Origin: Phytophthora quininea
Taxonomy: Eukaryota > Oomycota > Peronosporomycetes > Peronosporales > Peronosporaceae
Length of the DNA stretch: 64,000 nucleotides
Reading direction: 5' to 3'
NCBI GenBank assembly: GCA_011947345.1
Contig: JAAVTG010000203.1
Span: 27,028 to 91,027 of the forward strand
Part shown: positions 59,996-64,000 of the stretch, piece by piece
How the letters are laid out: every line of letters begins with the position of its first letter
Position numbering within the stretch: position 1 is the first letter of the stretch
Notes under the pieces: generated by a model
The model's input: the letters and a program-made list of their open reading frames with translations, nothing else
What the model was told of the DNA's origin: nothing
Database searches by the model: none
Program-made: the position numbers and the translations under genes

Positions 59996-60503
59996 CTAGG
60001 CAAAACTGTCTGAGGTGTCGTCGAAGCTGACACTAGTGCTGTCCGATGCCTTGGACGTGTCGCTGTCTGCGAGTGCGTCGAACCAATTCGGGGAGATACC
60101 AGCGTCGCTGGCGTCGAGTGTGGCGTTTGACGCAGTCCCATTACCATCGATGGTGGCGCTTTCGATGGAACGGCTGATAAGCTTGTGGATCTGGCATTTG
60201 CGGGTGACGTCAGACGGTGTGCTGTTAGATGTGAGCACCAACATCATCGACCGAATGGGCTTCCCAGGAGCAAGCGACTGCGTTCCAGTGGTATCCGTCG
60301 AATGAAACAAGTACCCATTTTCCGAGTTACAATTGTCCGACTCGAAGAAGCTGGCAGTCTCAGTCTCTTCGATATCCCACCACGAGATCAGAAGCGCTTG
60401 TTCCCAAAGAGACACTCTTTGATGGAAACGCAGACGTTGTTGGAGGGGTTGGCATACGTTGCCATCTCCCCGTTGGTAAAGAGGCTACCAGTTGAGCCGT
60501 CAT
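59996..60503 (-). CDS. NWF four-cysteine family protein, copy G
   Basis: Start MTAQLVA (60503) then LFTNGEMATYANPSNNVCVS, IKECLFGNKRF, ISWWDIEETETASFFESDNC, KPIRSMMLVL, VTRKC and GISPNWFDALADSD, ending DDTSDSFA. Frame changes near 60480 and 60405. Closest to copy F (TETASFFES/TKTAHFFES; IRSMM in both), so F and G look like recent tandem duplicates. Confidence 0.65.
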
Positions 60504-60952
60504 AGTTCCGGCGTCGACCACCAGCAAGTGCTTGGCTGCGGCAAAGAGGAAATGGCAGGCAGCAACGTCCGCGTTCACATCCTTGTACGTGTGTGGGTGG
60601 CGAATTCAATGTGATGAAGCCTGGCGCAGTCTGACTACTAACGAAATTCATTTCGACTACTCTGAATTTCCAAGTAATAGCACAGGTGTGATGTATATTC
60701 TCCACTGATTTTGGGTATGGCCTTAACGGGAACCTCGAAGCTAGTCGAGAAAAATGCCATCCTCAAACACTAGAAATCGATATTTTCAAAGAAATGACTG
60801 GGATAGGCTTCCAGTGTAAATCACATGTAGCTTGCTGGGCCTTCGTTGTCGAAAATTCAAGGTAGACAAACGTACGGACAATGTTGTTGAGTATGGGAAT
60901 GGTCGAGTATCAAGAAACGACTTGTTCTCATTGCTGTGGCCACATTAAACTG

Positions 60953-61540
60953 CTACGCGCCAGCATTACTCTCGTCGTCATCCTCCAGCGGCTCAAACCA
61001 GTTCGAAGAGAGCTCGTCTTCAGTGACTGATCCGGCCTTGCAGCTGTCTGCATCGAAGTCGGAGATGATGTTGCTGACTGTCTCATTCAAACCCGTTGAC
61101 TCAGGTTGCTTCTGCGCGTGACTCAGCGAAATGCACTGCTGAGTGACGCTGTTAAAAAGAAGACTTGTCTTTGCGCTTCATTTGGAACGTCCTGATCGCC
61201 TGCGGCTTCTTGAACGTGTGGACTCCGATGCTGAGACCAACGTCCTTGGCGATCCAGTGCGGGCGGACCCCGTAGCCCAGCATTTTTCGCTCGAGAAGAA
61301 ATACACGTTCGTCTGCACCGGCAAGTTGGTCACGGAAACAGACTTGGCAGGCTGCCACCCAGGACATCCCTCTAGCTTGATGCATCTGCCGAGCACTGGG
61401 TTCTGGTAGGAAAAGAAGCTGCCGCTCTCGAGCGTCACGCGCAGCTCCGTCGCCGGTGCCACCGTCAATTGCCAGCAAAAGCCGAAATGGCCATCGATCA
61501 TCAGACTACACACTGCCAAGTAAACTATAGCCACCGACAT
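60953..61540 (-). CDS. NWF four-cysteine family protein, copy H (hydrophobic N-terminus)
   Basis: Unlike its relatives it begins with a hydrophobic stretch (MSVAIVYLAVCSLMIDGHFG), possibly a secretion signal. Then GRCIKLEGCPGW (Cys1, Cys2), NVYFFSSEKCWA (Cys3), a frame change near 61275, PQAIRTFQMKRK, SVTQQC (Cys4), and TEDELSSNWFEPLEDDDE before the stop at 60953. An A5 run at 61154-61158 also lacks one base. Head-to-head with copy I, 175 bp apart. Confidence 0.62.
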
Positions 61541-61715
61541 CTTGTGGAAGCGATCGGCATTGTCGTCGAGCATTGGGTGATGACATGCAACGCCAAGACC
61601 ATGCACTTTCCATGAGTTCTAATTACTATCCCGACAGTCCGACGAAGCTGTCGACCTTTACTGGATGGCCGAATAGTGACCAAGACATCCTCACTTTCCA
61701 ATCTACCGTGTCGCG

Positions 61716-62213
61716 ATGACTGTCACAGTGCGCATCGAGACGAACCAAAACTTCAACACGACGTTCGCGATGTCGCTTTCCAATGTCTTCACGTGCGTGA
61801 CGTTTTCGGACTGCAAGAACTGGCGGATGGAGCAGGCCAAGCGCTTCCTGTGGACTGGCCTTCCTTCTGGCGTGTACATTGAGTTCTTCGAGATGGCCGA
61901 GTGCGATTACTACAACAGCAGACACTTCTACATCACGCCGCAACGCGTGTGGTCGTCCTCGTTTGATGTCCCCTTTGGGTTTCAAACGTTCAAGTCCTTC
62001 ATGTTGAAGCGCGATGCCAAGTACGAGGCAATCAGCCAAACCAAGATGTGTGATACCAGCCAGAGTCACGAAATTGCTGTCCTCCATGAGCAGAATGCAA
62101 GCACGAATGGCTCTGCCTCTCCGGACGAGCTCTCGCTCAACTGGTTCGACCCCATCCATGATGAAAAAATGTCGACGAATTCCCGTGACGATGGCACCAT
62201 CGCTAGCTTGTGA
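61716..62213 (+). CDS. NWF four-cysteine family protein, copy I (intact)
   Basis: A 165-residue, unbroken single-exon reference copy. MTVTVRIETNQNFNTTF, then FTCVTFSDCKNW (Cys1, Cys2), RFLWTGLPSG, IEFFEMAECDYY (Cys3), FQTFKSFMLKRDAKY, SQTKMC (Cys4), a Ser-rich linker and DELSLNWFDPIHDE near the end. No signal peptide. Function unknown; stable conservation of four Cys and of the tail suggests a folded core plus a short recognition motif. Confidence 0.75.
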   Translation: MTVTVRIETNQNFNTTFAMSLSNVFTCVTFSDCKNWRMEQAKRFLWTGLPSGVYIEFFEMAECDYYNSRHFYITPQRVWSSSFDVPFGFQTFKSFMLKRDAKYEAISQTKMCDTSQSHEIAVLHEQNASTNGSASPDELSLNWFDPIHDEKMSTNSRDDGTIASL

Positions 62214-62369
62214 CCACACTTGGCCAGGAAAAGCTTCGCCGAGCTGGTTCGAACGCACTCGGGGCTTCCGCTGCACTGCTTTGATAAATTACATTTACTT
62301 TCCTCGTCACTTGGTGTCGTCTGGTCTCGCTATATACACTCACTGGGGATTCCGTCTTATAACCACCTT

Positions 62370-63323
62370 CTAAACGACGTCCACTTTGCTTGTCTTCTCG
62401 AGCATCTTGACTGTCTGTAGAGCCCTCATCCACCGCAGTAGAGCAATACCGCAGACACCCGATACCATCTCCAGCATTTGCAGGACTCGCACGGCCAAGA
62501 AGAGACTGCAAGGCGGCTGGTCATACTGCAGCACTGCCTGGAACTCTCTCTGTGCTTCCAATAGGGAGTGGCCCACATCGTGGTCCAGCTTCCTTTCTGC
62601 TAGGTACTCTCCGCACCACTGCAGCTCCTCAAAGGACAAGTCCTTGACTGCAGCCAGTATCTCCGCAGTGTGTGCGGCTCCCAGTCCCGTCTGCAGCTGA
62701 GTTTCTTCCGTCGTCACGTTGCTGCAGAGTCTGCAGAGCTGCATCTTGCTCTGGTAGTCCCAGAGCTGCACTGAGTCCTTGAAGCCTTCGCAACTCGTAG
62801 CCACTTTGCGTCCGGGAGCTCGGTCCGAGTCCACGGGCCAGTTCCTTAAAGGGAAGATCTGTCGGGCTTCGGCCACGCTGCCCAGAGCGCACACTTGGTG
62901 GCCTTTGGCGTGGCAGAAGACGTCGTTGACCTGCTGCTCGAACAGACTCTCGTGGTCCGCGTAGACCTCCGCTCTCCACGGGTGTCGGGTCCTCTGTGGA
63001 GGCCACCGAGGTCAAGATGACGGCGTTTGCCAGCGCCAGCACCAGCAGGAGACGCCCAGCAGCTTGGAGAGTCTCTGCACGATCGGAACGGACACGCTCA
63101 CCACGTGCAGCGCCAGCAGAGCGAGCCCCAGAGCCGAGTAGAGTCCGCTGAGCAACATACTGGACACGTCGAGACCTGTGAGCGTTTGTAGCAGCCGCAC
63201 CTTGTCGGTCGACGGCGTTTGCCGCAGCGTGTAGAGCAGTTCAAGCAGCGGCAGCAGCCCCAGCGAGCACAGCGCGACGCTGCCAACGAGCAGCACACGA
63301 CTTGGCCGCGCAGAGAGCTCCAT
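62370..63323 (-). CDS. Four-TM membrane protein, tetraspanin-like
   Basis: TM1 VLLVGSVALCSLGLLPLLEL, TM2 LYSALGLALLALHVVSV, TM3 LVLALANAVILTSVA, then a hydrophilic loop of about 150 residues with at least five Cys (DVFCHAKGHQVCALG, ATSCEGF, LCRLCSN), and TM4 around LEMVSGVCGIALL. The size of the second loop fits tetraspanins, but no CCG motif is seen. Frame breaks near 63045 and 62980 have to be bridged (V-L-L-V-L-A and AEVYADHESLFEQQ). Short cytosolic tail. Convergent with copy I. Confidence 0.5.
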
Positions 63324-63558
63324 GGCTGGAGGGATGGCGAATGAGACGCCGCCAGTATACAGATGCCAAGTGTCGCACTAAAAATCCAAAGTGGGTGCAG
63401 GACAACTAGAGCGACCGACGATTGTGTGGCGGTAGACACACTGAAGCAACTGTGCAGTCGGGTGCAGGAGAACATAGTGTAGCCATGTTGATGCCCTCGT
63501 CTGGATTTCTGCCCGTGAACCGAGCACGACGAGCAGATCGACGGTTTGCATTATGGAG

Positions 63559-63652
63559 GCGAGATAGCACTGTATCTCGCGTCTATGATGAATGGCCGTC
63601 TATGGTTCGCAACCGTTGCGAACCATAGACGTTGACGCGTTGCGGCAACGCG
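63559..63652. repeat. Three consecutive perfect hairpins
   Basis: 63559-63580: gcgagata/tatctcgc, 6-bp loop. 63597-63631: 17-bp arms cgtctatggttcgcaac and its exact complement, 1-bp centre. 63636-63652: cgcgttgc/gcaacgcg, 1-bp centre. They lie in the gap between the four-TM gene and the partial gene at the window end. Confidence 0.85.
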
Positions 63653-63742
63653 GGTCATCAACGATGAGTATAATAGGTTGGGTTGATTCCAATTGGTGCA
63701 ATGAAAGGTACAATTTGTAACTGGATCTAATTTTCGAAAACG

Positions 63743-64000
63743 TCAGCGCTTACCGCGCGATAACGTCCATGAAGGGCCACTGCACAGCATGATGTTGCCG
63801 TCCGAGTCGTGGCACATCAGCTTCCATTGCCCAGACAACGTCTTCCAGCCGCACAGACCCGTGATCAGCTGCTGGTCGGCCCACTGAGTTAGACTGTTAG
63901 CAGTTCCAGATGTCGACGCGGTGAGCTGCAGCGAGCGCAGCAGCTCGCCCGACTCAACGGCAAACAGCTCCAATCGCGCGATCACTGCGCGTGAGCACAC
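63743..64000 (-). CDS. Partial gene, possible beta-propeller protein
   Basis: Runs off the window; only its 3'-proximal part is seen. It reads RLELFAVESGELLRSLQL, LTQWADQQLITGLCGWKTL and KLMCHDSDGNIMLCSG, a rhythm of strands compatible with WD-type blades. A good splice donor (GCG|GTAAGCG) near 63757 suggests the exon ends there and continues further downstream on the minus strand, so the stop at 63743 may be intronic. Family not identified. Confidence 0.4.
   Translation of the reverse strand: MCSRAVIARLELFAVESGELLRSLQLTASTSGTANSLTQWADQQLITGLCGWKTLSGQWKLMCHDSDGNIMLCSGPSWTLSRGKR

Overview
The window looks like nuclear DNA of an oomycete (Phytophthora/Pythium type). The coding evidence is eukaryotic: genes lie on both strands, introns are about 55-110 bp with GT-AG ends (one GC-AG), and coding DNA is GC-rich while the spacers are AT-richer. 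Oomycete-typical content includes a threonine-pathway aspartokinase-homoserine dehydrogenase fusion, a FYVE-PI3-kinase, a flagellar-type kinesin, and a Crinkler (CRN)-like effector relic carrying an LYLAK motif.

Layout. 0-25.2 kb is a dense housekeeping block: AK-HSDH (-), a 12-TM MFS carrier (+), an NHL/F-box-like protein (+), a myristoylated EF-hand kinase (+), a KIF6/9 kinesin (-) beside an unknown gene (-), a Gfa/CENP-V-like protein (+), a broken CRN gene (-), four members of a small four-cysteine 'NWF' family (16.5-18.4 kb), a REEP/HVA22 gene (+), the NatA subunit NAA15 (-), a second REEP/HVA22 gene (-), a scrambled NWF relic and a BAH-domain protein (-). 25.3-55.8 kb is a gene-poor transposon island. 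It holds copia, hAT, gypsy and pogo remnants, a nearly complete piggyBac element with its TTAA duplication and 13-bp terminal repeats, a nearly complete MULE with a 55-bp direct repeat on both sides, and a decayed tyrosine-recombinase/RecQ-helicase composite. 55.9-64 kb is genic again: a FYVE-PI3K (+), four more NWF genes (59.1-62.2 kb), a four-TM tetraspanin-like protein and the end of a gene cut by the window edge.

Sequence quality matters throughout. Nearly every long gene is interrupted by one or two single-base shifts. Most fall in short homopolymers and are repaired by one added base, including in housekeeping genes and transposases alike. I read these mainly as consensus indel errors and annotate across them; true pseudogenes are called only where stop codons, truncation or rearrangement also occur. 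Exon ends are read by eye.
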